64,000 nucleotides of DNA, taken from NCBI GenBank assembly GCA_002749535.1, contig MZZL01000031.1, positions 124,001-188,000 of the forward strand, written 5' to 3'. This document shows, piece by piece, positions 24,306 to 35,453 of this stretch; the first letter of the stretch is position 1; the number at the start of each line of letters is the position of its first letter. Under the pieces are notes generated by a model. The model made no database searches, was not told where the DNA came from, and worked only from the letters and a program-made list of their open reading frames with translations. The translations under genes and the position numbers were made by a program. Source of the stretch: Apophysomyces variabilis (taxonomy: Eukaryota; Mucoromycota; Mucoromycetes; Mucorales; Mucoraceae).

Positions 24306-25495
24306 GCAAAATAAAGGCGCAATGCGTCGTGTTGTCTTTTTTTCTTTTCTCTTCTCTAGCAGTAACATACCAACCCCTTGGACTTATCTTCCGGAGGGTT
24401 CTTTTTGTTATTCTAGCACCTGATAAGGCATATGTAATGCAAAATACATGCAGTGCTCGACTTGACATAGAAAAAGTGGATCTATGCAAGAGATCACAAA
24501 TAGATATGTACCTTTGCTTCGTCATATCCCGAACTTCACCCGATCGGGACACAGTTTTGGGTACCCTTTGTCCAGACTAACTACTGTATACATAGACAAT
24601 CCGCTCATGTATAACGAATGGTGCGAAATACTTTACCGTGTTTGCTCCACACTCTGTATCCCTTTTCTGATGAATCGGCCTGCCTGCAGTGCATTGATTA
24701 GTTTGTGTTTTCGATAATAGAGTAAAGTGATTGCTTCATAGAGAGGACCGTTTTTTTTTTGAGCGAATGAACTGAGTTTTTGTATATGAGTTACCTACTG
24801 TTTTTTTTTTGTTTGGTGTAGTATAGCAAAGCACCCATCTGTTATTGAGAACGAAAAAACAAGAGAGAAAAAAAAAGTGGAACCACGCGTGGTGTGATCG
24901 AGTGTGATACAGTTTACGCTAACGATTTGTGTAACGATCTTGGCTCTCTTTTTCCCAGGAGAAAATTGATAGTTTGTCTCTTCCTTCTTACGGTTCCAAA
25001 AGTTCTGGTTGGGGATCCAAATATTAAGAAAAAGAAGGTGATGCAGTTTTATCACCGTGGGCAATTCGAAAGAGAAGAATAGAGACACAGAGATACACAC
25101 ATACACACAGAGAAGAAAGAGAGATGGCGCCTTTTGTTGTGCAGAAAACCCATATCCAATGATACATTATCTCTCTATTTCAGATATTCCCGTCCCTCTG
25201 CTGCAACTTGCGGGAGAATCAGCCAACCTTTTCCGATGCTCACTTTCAAACTTATTGGTTCTTTCTATTTCTCAAAAAAGGACAATCATCCCGGAACGCA
25301 GTTTGTTTTAGGCAATAGTATTATTATAAAGTGACGGGTCTTGTTGAAAGGAAATCTTTTCGAAAGATGTTATGCACAAACAAAGGAAAAGAAGAAAAAA
25401 AGGAATAGTCTAGGTAAGGGAAGGAAACGGGTCTTTTGAGACAATCAGAATATGGTACAGAATTGGAGAAATTAAAAAAAAAGAAAACGAAAAGC
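24306..25495. other. Convergent intergenic region, about 1.2 kb
   Basis: This is the 3' flank of the chaperone and kinase genes, with several A and T homopolymer runs (for example 24751-24760, 24801-24810). Short open frames on both strands show no family motif. Confidence 0.4.
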
Positions 25496-27069
25496 CTATT
25501 TTGATGCAAGGCAATGATAATGTCGCCAACCGTTAGGGAGTGCACCATCGTCACACATTTCAACGTGTTGCATCCAGTTGGATTCTAGTGCTTGATCTAT
25601 GGTCCATCGTGATATCGGATCAGGATCCAACATGCCTGCCAAACAAGTACGTTCGTCTTCGGTTAAACCTTTCCATACATCGCATTCCAATGGATTGGCT
25701 TGCCGTTGATCGCGATATCTACCGTATTCCTTATCACCACCATCCGCCGCCATGGCGGACACGGCCGCAGGGGAGCCAGGTACGGCGTTGGGTGGGACAG
25801 GCACAGGTCGCCCATTGTAAAATGAGCTGGCGAATAGCAGGCGCTGAGAACGGATGCAAAAGTAGGTGATAGCTGCGCTCCACACATCGAGTGCTCGACC
25901 ATCATACGGTGAATCTTCAGTCTCCAGTGACCACATCTCAGGCGACCAAAAAGGTTCGGACCCACACCATTTGTGACATGGACGGGGTTTACTTTCGAAA
26001 GGCGTCTGGACAACGTCGGCTACTCCAAAATCAGCAACCTTGAGCGTGCCTCCGGCAGTAAGAACCAAATTCTCGGGTTTGATATCGCGATGAGCAATGC
26101 CCAATACATGCAGATGTTGTAAACCAAGAAGCAGTTGCTTAAATAGGCAAGCCTGTTCCATGGTAGAGATGGATGGGCGTTCTTCTAGTAAATTAAACAG
26201 GTCGCCACCTGCGCACTAGAAACAAAGAATAATCGATTTGTGTTATTGAACAGACGCCCTTGCATGTGATTAGATTTATTACATACATATTCCATCACTG
26301 TACACCATCGATCTTTTTCGTCAATGACAAGATCCAAGGTGCTCACGACGTTGGGATGGCCGGATGCGGTTTTACTGATACAATATTCGTTATGCATACG
26401 TTTGAGATATTCTCGTTCGTCTTCATGCTTGTCCCGTTTCTTAAATTCTTTTACGGCGAGGATGAGACCGTTTGTGTCCTGCACCAGGCGGATCACGGCA
26501 GTCGCACCACTTGCAATGTTGTTACGGGAGGTGGCGCCCATGCTTTTGCTGGTTTTTCCCGGTTTAACGTAGGCGCCGTACTTATCTGCCAATCGGCAGA
26601 CGTTATCTTTCGTTTGATCATGTCGTTTCCATAAACTGCTGAGTGACCGACTCAGCCTTCGCTTTGGACTGCTGCTGATTGAACTAGCTAAGCTGTGCAG
26701 ACTCGTTCTTCGAAGACTTGCATTACTATCACGTCGTTCTTTCTGGGTTGGGAGGAGAATGGGTGTCATTTTTAGGTTTGGTCGGTATGTTTGGGTATGA
26801 GTTGTGGTTGTGGTTGCTGTTGTAATGCGGCTAGAGTTTGATGAAGATGTGGGTTGAATGGAGGAGTTGTTGTTTACAGTGGTGGAGACTGAGGAAAAGC
26901 TACTGCTTCGTGTGTCGTTTGAATACCGAGTTGATATGGACGACGACAATCCAGGACATTCCGATAAAGGATCGATATTATCTGGCGAGTGGGACCGTTC
27001 GATCATGGAGCCCAATACCCATGGTTCCTCAAAGCAGGTATCCCGCATTGCCGCTGTCGTACTCACCAT
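25496..27069 (-). CDS. Ser/Thr protein kinase, Hal5/Sat4 (NPR1-like) group
   Basis: Exons 27069-26287 and 26215-25496 encode 500 residues. The first 170 residues are Ser/Thr-rich and disordered in look, with basic Ser clusters ([18 protein letters not shown]). The kinase domain runs from about residue 185. It contains a G-rich loop region ([13 protein letters not shown]), the lysine strand [11 protein letters not shown], the hinge VMEY joined by splicing to CAGGDLF, the catalytic loop [17 protein letters not shown], and [12 protein letters not shown] in place of the usual APE. That SPE-for-APE form and the insert-rich C-lobe are typical of the fungal HAL/NPR1 kinases, which control plasma-membrane transporters. 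The intron is 71 nt. Confidence 0.88.
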
Positions 27070-28823
27070 CACTAATATGAAATGTAAAGGGAGAAAAAAG
27101 AAAGAGAAGGGTTTCTGGAGGGAGAGGACAAAGTCGAGTGGGTTTAAAGTAAAGTTACGGATCCCCTTTTTATATTGGTTTTTTTTCCGTTTAAGGCACG
27201 TCACTTTTTCGCTCTCTCTCTCTTTCTCTCTCCCCCGCCCTTATGCGGGGATTTTCGTTCATTATTGTCAACCATTCCGTCTTTTTTCTTCCAGTTCCTC
27301 CCCCCAATTTCTAATCTTGATGACGTCTTAGTTCAGATGATCGTTTCGTAGCACCTTCTTTTCTTTATTTACCAGACTATATATACCCAACAATAATCCT
27401 TCCTTACGTTCTTTTGGCTCAGCAAGCTAAAAAAAGTCGGCCCATATTAAATAGGGAAGAGCAAACTAACGGGAGGAGGGAGGGAATGATCAGACTTCCC
27501 ACAATCGAAAAACGGATAGCCTTCTAAAACCCCGGTCGGGAAAATCATGGACGTCGCCGCCTAAAAATCAACATTTCCCAAAAGAATCGAAAGCTTTGTT
27601 CCTTTCACTCAATACAACAGACCTTTGTTTGAAAAAAATATATGTGATTATGTTCTCTATTTTACTATTCACTGTCTGTTATGGACAAAAAGCACGGTAA
27701 TGACGTAGGGTTGGAGTACGTTCTATTCCACCATTGTGAAACAAAGAGTATCATCAGAATGAGTTCATTGGCTCTATCCTTGCCCGGAGCACCATTCATT
27801 TTAGGTTCCCGCACTATCATTTTTTTTATCTTGCCTAAAAAGTCCCCGTGACAATATGTCTGGGATGAACAGACAAAGCGAACACGCGTGGTGATAACAC
27901 GCGTTTCAGAATTAAGATTCAAAGAAAGGAATTTATGATCAGCAAAAAAGAAAATAGAGTATAACAAACATAAGACAAGCGGATGATTCGTGAATGAAAA
28001 CCTCTTCGTTCCTGATCATCCAATTTTCTTCCGTGTAACTCTTCACATCGTTCTATCATTCGTAAAAACACAAAGATATATAGTATGTACATTTGTACAT
28101 ATATATGTATATATATATACACATTAAGATGCGATACCTTCACAGGGTTTCTTGATGTCACCAAGGTAATTAAAGTTTTCCCACCTGTATCAATCCCTGT
28201 AACCTAGATACCCAGCTACCCTTGAAAGTCATCGGACGTCGAACTAGACCCGATGGATGACGATTAACTTGTTCTTCTTTCCACTCTCATTTCGTCACGG
28301 CGCAGGAATGTTTGAGCTTCTTACACTGGATCGCAATCTAACTGGTTTCATATAAAAACGTGGTATTGGAGTATCCGACTTATACAGCATGGATAATACC
28401 AAATGCTACGGTTATTTACCATTCATCACTCTTTCTGCATTGTATTCAAAAGGAAAAAAGCCAACTTTTCTATTCAAATAAACAGAGTGCCTTACTGATT
28501 GTCCAAATGACCCCGATAGCGTACATTCCCACAGGAACCCAACTCTCATACTTGGGCACATGCACGGAAAAACTTTTTTGTTCACACATTGGCGTGGCTG
28601 TGCAAAAAGGCAAGAATAATAACAAATTTACCAGGAACAATGGATTCTCTTCCTATGTGAGGTTAGTAAAAATCTGTTTGGTCTCTAATCTACTTGCAAA
28701 ATATCATCCGGTTCACTTCTGGTTTGACAAAGTGAGAAGATCTTTCTCATTAAGGTAGTATATAACATTCGATTTCATATGTCTAGCTTATTGTCTATCA
28801 AAAACTGCAAAACCGCCTGACGC
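27070..28823. other. Upstream region of the kinase and gene-poor DNA
   Basis: A strongly pyrimidine-rich tract (TCTCTCTC type) lies at 27209-27240, about 150 bp upstream of the kinase start. Beyond it lies AT-rich sequence with an AT/GT simple stretch at about 28090-28125 and no supportable gene. Confidence 0.4.
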
Positions 28824-28852
28824 CAACAACAACAACAACAACAACAACAACA
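28824..28852. repeat. (CAA)n microsatellite
   Basis: Nine to ten uninterrupted CAA units outside any called gene. Confidence 0.85.
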
Positions 28853-29070
28853 GTCAAATTGAACTATCTGTGGCTTTATAGCACATGTCTGACTGCATGT
28901 GAAGAAACATAGAGAACGCCTACCTGCAAGATATGTCCGAACCGCTTTATCAATTTTAAGGTTTTTTAATATCCAGCGTTTGCCCACATATATATTATCG
29001 CCCTCCCTCCGCGCTTTTTCATCATAGAAAGAAATAAGCAGCACAATGTCTCATTACGAATGCAGATGGA

Positions 29071-29318
29071 ATGTCTAAGCGAATGTATCAGCCACGGCAG
29101 GTAGGAGAGAACATTTCCGAGTTTCTGACCTTGTTAGTCCATTGCCACCTGTTGTCCCAAAACAGTACAAGCGTCTGCATCACATACGTGTATTATTCCA
29201 TGTTGTGCTGGCGGCGATAGGAATATGTCAAGCATTCTGTGCAGGATACGTATCCTATGCATTTGTGCAGCATGGTATAACTTCAAGTAGGAATATCTTA
29301 ATTCCTCAAAGACCGTAA
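29071..29318 (+). CDS. Possible small single-span membrane protein (60 residues)
   Basis: A two-exon reading, 29071-29100 and 29166-29318, gives MSKRMYQPRQ spliced to YKRLHHIRVLFHVVLAAIG and a hydrophobic stretch reaching GYVSYAFVQHG, then a short tail. Donor CAG|GTAGG and acceptor AACAG|TAC fit, and the phase closes. Basic residues before one hydrophobic helix suggest an N-in membrane anchor. No family is recognised. Alternative acceptors exist, and the frame could be chance, so confidence is low. Confidence 0.3.
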
Positions 29319-30227
29319 TTGACCAAAATGTAAAAAAACTTCATCCATTCTAGGATGAAAACAGTGTGTCGGATTCTAAAGGCTGAGGTCTTTCATACGA
29401 CCTATGTCCATCGTAATTTGTTTTAAAGAAAGCAGTATATAATCGCATCATGCATGGCACAACCTTTAAGAGCAAAAGAAATCAGAATCCCATTTCAAAC
29501 AACGGGCAATCGCATTTGCTGTGGGAAGTCACCCCCTTTGGGCGTAATGTTTCGGTACGTTAAGATGCCGGAAGGTAAAACGCGTTATCATTTAAGGAAC
29601 ATTGCTTGCAGTGTCATTGCTCTTGGCATTCACGAGCTGATGATGATAATCTCTGTGATAAGCCAAATTATCTGTGACCATTGAGCCGGACTCTTTTCTT
29701 TGATTGGAAAACGTTATTACATTTTTCCGATGTTGTACGGGTTTTGGCCACCAAAAAGAAATTCATTAAATGTTGGCAAAACAAAGGCACCAATGCAGCA
29801 AACTTCTTAATACATCTCGCATAACTTATAGCGTAACACAAATAACTTGTGTTTGATCCCTCTAGGTCTCATGCGAACTTGCCGTTTCTTTTCCTTTTAC
29901 CTTTCCTTATCATCACCACGGATCAATAGCGTGTTTAACTATGAGGCTATTGCTGATTGCAGGTGATCAGCAACGAATCATGGCTTTAAACTCAGTATGT
30001 CTCCCGTGTAAAATGGTTGATGGAAATAGCAAGTTCAGTAACAAACTAAGCTTTTTGGCGCACTTGTACCACTGCCAAGTGTGATAGCTTCTTTTGCATA
30101 GCAAATATATACACCGTTTCACCATTCCCGATTACTCTGTAAAAGACATCTGAGCTGCTAAGACAATGAGTCATGGTATGCTGCCAAGCAAGCAGCAACA
30201 GTTGCTTCAAAACCCAAGACTTGACAG

Positions 30228-30488
30228 ATAGACTTCAAATTACTGAATATATATGGATTTCAACTGGAAGTAAAGTGCAGACTTACTGAACAAAATGACA
30301 ATGCTCTGGCTTTAGTATCACATAGAAAATGCAAAGAAAAGTTTTATACTTTACAAGCGAAAAGTTCAAGAAATGCATTTGATCTCGAAGCAACAACTGA
30401 CATGGAACTATCAAAAAATAAACGGAAAGCTTATGTACATATGTTGAAGGCTATAAAAGAAAGCTCTATGGTTGACAACGAATTTTAA
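30228..30488 (+). other. Orphan exon-like stretch with coiled-coil composition
   Basis: An 87-codon frame ends in TAA and is preceded by a possible acceptor (GACAG). It reads FKLLNIYGFQLEVKCRLTEQ, then SHRKCKEKFYTLQAKSS, and ends AIKESSMVDNEF. It is rich in K, E, L and Q, as helical proteins are. I could not find an upstream exon with a start codon in the matching phase. It may be the last exon of a missed gene or a gene fragment. Confidence 0.3.
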
Positions 30489-33227
30489 GCAGCACTTAAA
30501 GTCAGACCACCTTTGCCGAGCAACGGGAGGATACATTAGAATGAATGGTTCCAGGGCAGGGGATGGACAAGATTTCTTTATCTGCTGGCTGTGAGACAAG
30601 CAGCTACTCTCACAAGCAAAAGTGGTCCAGAACAGATGTACGATAGGCTGAAAAAGACAAACGTGCAGCATGAAATATCTGTTATATATGATCAATCAAA
30701 GTATATAGTTCTTACATGAGTGTGGATCTCAGTTTAACTCTGCCATGTCTCAGGAACTCTTCCCTTTTAGAACTTTTTTTCGGTTCGTATTCCTCTTATA
30801 AAATTTTGAACAATAAAAGGAAACAATAGTAACTCACAGATAGGGCATATTATATTGGGGTTCCAGATAACGGTTTCGTATTAGCGACAGAAAGCTGTAT
30901 CAAACGATCTTGGCAGCTCTGTCAATGTCAAAATGCTTGAAAGCAAGAATTATCCTTCTCATTTATATTCAAAGTTGAGGGTCGAATCTTTACTAATAGG
31001 AACAAGGTGATATTGTAAAGAAGAAAACCAATAGGAGCTACCAGTACAGATACTAAGTGTATGTATACACAAATTTTTCAAAAACAAGTCAGTGATGCGA
31101 AGAAGTTAGGATATGTCTCTTTCGATCTGAACGAATATCGATAAAGCATACCACGCATTATTAGGTCTACAGAAAAAAGGTCTCGTAGGGAATAGTTGGC
31201 AGGCAACATATACGCGCTGCAAGCCGGTTGTGTTTTCTTTAGCCTTCGGAGTAGAACTACTTGCAAACAATACCACTCGGCATCAATTCAACATTGGCTT
31301 ATCTTTAGGTGAAATGCTGTTGCTATTTTCTTTTCTCTCATATGGATAACTTTATTTGAATGCGCACATACAATAATATATTACTAGCCAGTTTGCCGGT
31401 TATGGAAGGTCTGGCTCTAGCATTTCCGCACTTGACTGGCCGTTTGAAAGGGGAAGGACGCAAAACGATATTTCTTTTATGAGATGCGTGTGTGTGAGAG
31501 AGAGAGATAAATTGGCTTGTCCGCCTTGAATGACAACAGTTGCGACAATACAAAACCCGATCGGCCCTAAACTAAAACATGCCATAAAGGAATAATCGCT
31601 CTGTCATCAGTGGCATCACACCACGCGAGTGATGCAGAATGTCGGATTGCATTCCTCAGGATAAACAATATCACTTCCCATGAATGGTCCACATACCGGT
31701 AGATATCAGCGCTCTGTATGATATACAATCAGAAAGGAACACGCCCTCAAAGGAGCAAGTTTGATAAACAATTTGTGAACTTCATAAAGTAATGCCGTTG
31801 TGCTCATTTTCCTGGACTTTGCATATACTATTTGTTTCAAACGAAAGTTGTCTATTATGCGGTCTGAGAACTGATCATTGTTTCTCACGCATTCGTTTCC
31901 GTTTCTTTACCTAGAATCCGTTATTGCATTTCTCTATAAATCCACTTGTACTCTAAGCAAACGGGTTTGTGCATTAATACAAGTTATGCATGCATGTAGC
32001 TGCCCTTTCTATCTATTTTATATACAACAATATGTAAAGCGACAAACTAGTCGAGATTCATGAATGACCTTTTGCTAGAGATGTCTCAGGTCATATCAGT
32101 GACTTTTTATGATTGCTTAGAAATTCCTCTTATTCTTTTCATTTTTTTTTGGTATCATTTCGTTTTTTCGCTTTGTTACTCTCATAGAAGGTTTGAACAC
32201 ACAGTATGTCCTAGTACATATTCCGACATTAAAAGCTTTTCAGTATGTGATAGCTCTAATGCGGGATAAGTTATTTATAGAATGATAGCCCATGTCTTCC
32301 AGTCGCTTGACTGACATCGACATATCAAGTTGATTTTGCCGCTTTTGAAGTAAGCATTCGTACATACATGAACTGCAGCTTATGTCATGCGTGTCAAGCT
32401 CTTGATGAATTATATTGAATTTAGAGGCCGAAAATTTGATTAAGGTACTTCCATATGTATTTCTCTGCAAGGTTAGCCACAAGTTTTTTAAGAGACATAT
32501 GATACACCTCATTACCGGGTAGCTTCTTAAATCTAGTTGTCGATTGGCATCCCCTACTGGCTGTTTCCTGCCTTTTCTCGAAAAGGATAATTCAACGTAG
32601 GGAACGTATTATATTTCAGAAGAAACAATTAACTACAGCCTTTTCTTTATTTGGTGTTTCTGCAAACCACTGTGAAGGTTACCTTCATTAAACGCGCAAA
32701 CATAGTTAGTTGGCGCCTTCACAGCGGTTGGACTTAACCGGCGCTGTATTTTGCTAACAATCCGTTTGCTTTCAGTTATCACTTTTTAACAATTCTTTGT
32801 TGTCTTTTAGCCTAAGATGATTACATAGGAGTCCTTCGTACCTCGCAGCGATGGTTATCCAGTATCTGGGCGATAGAGTCCAATAACCCGTTAGGACCGT
32901 TCAATACTCCACTTTCCAAGTGGCAAGCAGTAAGAAACCTGCTATCCAGACCATCTGCTCAACACAGATTCGGGCCCAGGACCTTCTTTTCCTTCAACTG
33001 TTGAACACAGGGAGGCGTGGAATCTCCGGGAGTTCTAGGTAACAAATTGATGCAGTTGATGTGATTGGCTGAGGTTCTTTTCCAAGAAAAAATTGGTGAC
33101 GTCTCTGGTACTATTACGCTGGTGCGGATTACTGGTGCGAATAGACGGTCCCGACACTCATAGCCCCTCTCTCTCATCCTCTCCTTGCTTTTCCTGCTTC
33201 TGATATACCAATACCATTGGGATTCCG
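30489..33227. other. Gene-poor AT-rich region, about 2.7 kb
   Basis: No coding region can be supported. A near-perfect inverted repeat sits at 32665-32678 and 32716-32729 (14 bp arms, one mismatch, 37-nt loop). Its left arm overlaps a small odd palindrome, GAAGGTTACCTTC. Confidence 0.4.
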
Positions 33228-35453
33228 ATGACTCAATCTCCTAACTTGCGCTTTTTCGGTTTCAGAGAAAAACAACCAAAAACTACGAAACTATCTCCGA
33301 AAACACCGGATCCAACACCCGGTTCAGCCAATGTGCAAGGATGGCTCTTGAATGTACCAGGCTACCGAGAAGATCAAGCAGCATCAGACACCATGGATAA
33401 AGAAAACGATAATAACGTTCTACATCATACCATAGTCGATGCCGACAATAATAGGTGAGCAATTCATAAATGCACCGTTGTAGATCACTCGTTCGCTATT
33501 TAGAAAAACAAGTGAAAAGAGAAAAAAGAGAGGAAAAAGAAAGGGAAATCGGAAGGGGAGGTTAGGCGGATCAACGGAATATACAGCATGTTTGGTATTA
33601 TTCCGGAAACACGATGGGAAGACAAGAGGAAGGGGTTTATTCACGTAGTAGTTTCCGTTTTAGGGTGGTTGAGCGGGCAGTGTGCATATAATAGGACGCT
33701 AACTGAAACCTTCTTTGTTTAGCATACCTACAGAACATATACAATTGCGTAAAGGACGCCCTGGATCAATAGCTTCCATTAGCTCGGAAGACAGCGTGAA
33801 CTTGGAAGAATTGATTAATGCCAACTTTACGGAAGATGTGGATGACGAAACTGATTTACCAGACTTGGCTGGTTTAGAACTCGATGATTCAACGGAAGAT
33901 TTTTGGAAGATGGACAATGTAAGCCAGAAGCGCTGAAGACAACAAGTTCTGAGATCATGTTAGACATCCGATAGCTTTCATCTTTTAACCACCAACCAGC
34001 AACACCAAGATAAAACTACGGCGCCAGGCGGGAAAACTGTTCCAAACGTATCAAACGGCAATGCAGTGCATTCGAATGGAAACATACCAAAATATCGGGA
34101 TAAAAGAAATGGGAATGGATCAAGTACATCCCTTGAAAAGTATGATGCGGAAGACGCGAGTTTTGATAACTTTTTAAGCTCAAACAAGGTGGATTTATCA
34201 AGCTATGCATTCAATGCATTAACAGGTCAATGTAGGCGGATAATTTTGGTCAAAATGGGAAGGAGTTAGATTGGTCTCCAGAAGAAGATCATGCAGGTGA
34301 GTTTGAAAATGCCAGTGGAAGCGGCGGGGAACTGACTATGCAATTGTTACTGCGTCTAGACGATCGTCTGGAGACGTTATCGAATGCATCATACGCTTCA
34401 TCCCATACAACACATACAACACATACCAGAATACGAGCACCATCCTCTTTCACGTCTTCACGATACTCTACATCGCCTGAAAGCAATATTCGACGGCAAC
34501 GTTCCGGGAGTCTGAGCAGCGAAAATAGCATGACTTCTCAATCTACAATAACAGCGGGAATGAATCCCTATACACGCATCGGAATGACACCGATGATCTA
34601 TCCGTCGGAATCTACGTCTACTTCCTCCAGATCTTTGAGTAGACTCAGCAATTATTCTGCTAGCAGTCAGGCCTCGTCTAACACTTCGGCCATACCACGC
34701 CCTCGAACGGGATCGGCAGCCTCGAGCGGGATGCCGACCCCCAGTCGATCCTTCACTACTCGATCTTCAACAAAAACGGGAACGGACGGAAAATCCAATC
34801 ACACAGGCGACAGCCACCTTTTACCAAGATCATCGTCAAGAATCGGTGCTCACCTTACACCTAGCTCCGCAGAGCGCTCAAAATTAGCAAAACGTGCATC
34901 ACATATACCTGCGCCACCTTCTGTATCTACTAGCAAGCCTACTCCACAGCGAACAACATCTTCAGCTTCTTCACGTTCCAGTGGGGTCTCGACTGGATCG
35001 CGATCATCGAGCCGCATTGGTCAGCGTGCAAGTCATATACCTTCTGTGCCAGATAACAAGAATTACTCGCCTTCAGCTAATGGCACAAGTAACAGTAACA
35101 CGCGACGTTTCACCAGCACTGATAGACCAACATCCCCTATGAATGCTGGTGCTCATGGGACAACCTCACGTTTAGGGGTTCGTAATTCAACACCCGGTCC
35201 ACGAAACAGCATTTTTTCATCACAACAAGAGAGATCACCTCGATCAGGCATCCCTCCACCAGGTGTTAGCAAAGTAGCTCATAATCCTGGAGCTGCTCGG
35301 CCTCCCAGCCGGCTACGGCGACCTCAAACTGCAACTGATGAAGTACTTGACTCATCGAACGCGAATTCTACTAGTTCGCAGAGAACAACAAGCATTCGCG
35401 CACCTGGAAGTGTGCGAAGTGCCAGCAGAATCGGTATGGCGAAAAGGGCGTGA
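33228..35453 (+). CDS. Ser/Thr-rich protein with repeated SxIP-type motifs (candidate microtubule-plus-end binder)
   Basis: Predicted exons 33228-33454, 33723-33918, 34000-34225 and 34270-35453 encode 610 residues. The last intron (34226-34269) is only 44 nt but is the only join that closes the frame. The N-terminal part is mixed and acidic in places (DDETDLPDLAGLELDD). The C-terminal 370 residues are a basic, Ser/Thr/Pro/Arg-rich disordered tail with four S-x-I-P motifs flanked by basic residues and prolines: SAIPRPR, SHIPAPP, SHIPSVP, SGIPPPG. The related S-R-I/L-G motif recurs (SSRIGAHL, SSRIGQR, TSRLG, SASRIG). SxIP in basic disordered tails binds EB1-family proteins in animals and yeasts. 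The role here is inferred from motif only, and no folded domain was recognised. Confidence 0.7.

Noticed and set aside
24795..25106. Phe/Ser-rich frames between the chaperone and kinase genes
   Set aside because: Composition follows T-rich homopolymers in 3' flanking DNA; no motif and no splice partner.
28360..28758. 132-codon plus-strand frame
   Set aside because: It is long by chance in AT-rich DNA; residue use and the lack of any motif or conserved pattern do not support a gene.
28775..29044. Minus-strand frame with a poly-Cys run
   Set aside because: The Cys run is simply the antisense of the CAA microsatellite; the flanks are not coding in character.
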